Positions 63,202 through 64,000 of a DNA stretch of 64,000 bases are shown here, piece after piece (positions within the stretch are counted from its first letter, which is position 1; every line of letters starts with the position of its first letter). The stretch is taken from NCBI RefSeq assembly GCF_003259835.1, contig NZ_QLMI01000003.1, forward strand, positions 310,001-374,000, read 5' to 3'. The position numbers and the translations under genes were made by a program. This DNA is from Flavobacterium aquaticum (GTDB lineage: Bacteria; Bacteroidota; Bacteroidia; Flavobacteriales; Flavobacteriaceae). Below the pieces are notes generated by a model, which had not been told where the DNA came from, made no database searches, and saw only the letters and a list, made by a program, of their open reading frames with translations.

Positions 63202-64000
63202 ATGAAAAAAATTTACTACTTATTATTACTACTTTCTCTAAATGTTTTTTCACAAGTTGTTGAAATAGATATTAATGGGAATTTTAAAATTAACGGAACA
63301 AGTTCTGTTTGGTGGAGTTATAGATATAGACCATTAGGAAGTGGTACTTATATTAATGGAGGAACAGTTTATAGTAGTTCAACAACTATTAAGCTAAATC
63401 CTTTCATAACTTATGAATTTAGTAGAAATTTTTATAATTCTTTTGGGCAACCAACGGTTTGGGAAGCCGATTTCGTTATAAATGGGAATTATCCTAGTAT
63501 TTTACCTAAGAGTGTTGGATATTCTTATGACTTTGAAGGGAGTGATTTAGATGAAGGTTGGAGAGGATATAGGCTTCAAAATGTCACTTCTAACACTTAT
63601 AGTAATGTCCAAGAAGTATTAGTTCCTGGTTATAGTGTTTCTGGAGAATCTTTATATATGGGATGGGTTAGTAATTATGGAGTTATGTTAGTTTCTCCAA
63701 AAATATCCGACTTATCAACAGATAAAAAGTTTTCTTTTTATATAGATAGTTATCAAGGAAATTATAATATACAAATTGGTACTATAAGCAATCCGTACGA
63801 TCCTTCAACTTTTCATCCATTAAGCAATGTTAGTTTGAATGGGGGTGCTGGTTTTCAAAAAGTAGATGTTTTTATGAATAATTATCAATCGGGAGATTCT
63901 TATATTGCAATTAAGAGTCAAGGCACTTTTGGAGATATTTATATTGATGATTTTACTTATGAGCAATCTGTAAATTGTTTTGACAATACTAACTTGAACA
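63202..64000 (+). CDS. Exported protein with choice-of-anchor-J-like domain, cut by window edge
   Basis: The frame from the ATG at 63202 stays open to the window end (266 residues so far). Signal peptide MKKIYYLLLLLSLNVFSQ. After a ~90-residue beta-rich region comes a jelly-roll stretch: YSYDFEGSDLDEGW, then LVSPKISDLSTDKKFSFYID, then YIDDFTYE. This is typical of cleaved-adhesin/choice-of-anchor-J modules common in T9SS-secreted proteins. The sorting signal would lie beyond the window. Confidence 0.75.
   Translation, partial: MKKIYYLLLLLSLNVFSQVVEIDINGNFKINGTSSVWWSYRYRPLGSGTYINGGTVYSSSTTIKLNPFITYEFSRNFYNSFGQPTVWEADFVINGNYPSILPKSVGYSYDFEGSDLDEGWRGYRLQNVTSNTYSNVQEVLVPGYSVSGESLYMGWVSNYGVMLVSPKISDLSTDKKFSFYIDSYQGNYNIQIGTISNPYDPSTFHPLSNVSLNGGAGFQKVDVFMNNYQSGDSYIAIKSQGTFGDIYIDDFTYEQSVNCFDNTNLN

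Overview
The window looks like chromosome of a Flavobacterium-like member of the Bacteroidota. It is AT-rich, and most upstream regions carry the Bacteroidota -7 box TAnnTTTG rather than E. coli-type promoters. It also has outer-membrane lipoprotein signals, type IX secretion system (T9SS) C-terminal sorting domains of two kinds, a B-type succinate dehydrogenase and S9/M43/reprolysin-like exported proteases. I see no phage, IS element, rRNA or CRISPR array. Every gap between genes is shorter than 300 bp.

Layout. 1-9.7 kb: the start of an aminopeptidase P gene, an exported BNR-propeller protein with a ChaN-like protein, a lipoprotein, the sdhCAB operon and an omega-amidase-type nitrilase. 9.7-16.3 kb: an Ig-like lipoprotein, comF, a membrane-anchored unknown, glyS, thiL and recX. 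16.4-35.1 kb: four consecutive giant secreted proteins (adhesin-like, reprolysin-like protease, M43 protease, sortilin-like propeller). Each has its own transcription signals, and all end in the same ~520-560-residue module with a T9SS type C sorting signal. 35.2-44 kb: an M20 dipeptidase, HTTM protein plus ribF, and a divergent pair of M43 and reprolysin-like proteases carrying type A sorting signals. 44-49.8 kb: pth, ctc (L25), prs, tRNA-Leu, a repeat-containing lipoprotein, a LolC/E-type permease, rbfA, methylmalonyl-CoA epimerase, a CAU tRNA and a tiny PIDGG-type membrane protein. 49.8-55.5 kb: ribE, pdxA, the DUF177-rpmF pair and the fabH-accB-accC fatty-acid initiation genes. 55.5-64 kb: two unknown proteins, an S9 peptidase, a dicarboxylate symporter, DedA, a TlpA-like protein, a FAD oxidoreductase and a truncated exported protein.

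How it fits together. The housekeeping genes cover respiration, translation, cofactors (FMN/FAD, thiamine-PP, PLP) and malonyl-CoA production. The accessory content is a secreted protease/adhesin arsenal. The most notable structure is the modular build of that arsenal. Two protease families each occur twice with different sorting signals, and two neighbouring genes share a ~767-bp 3' segment, terminator included, that differs at only about 22 positions by my count. That pattern fits gene conversion or recent module transfer. Other points of interest are a lipoprotein with a duplicated HGQ/GHRC motif, two apparently leaderless genes, a set of alternative hairpins or operator half-sites before fabH, and dispersed intergenic repeats.
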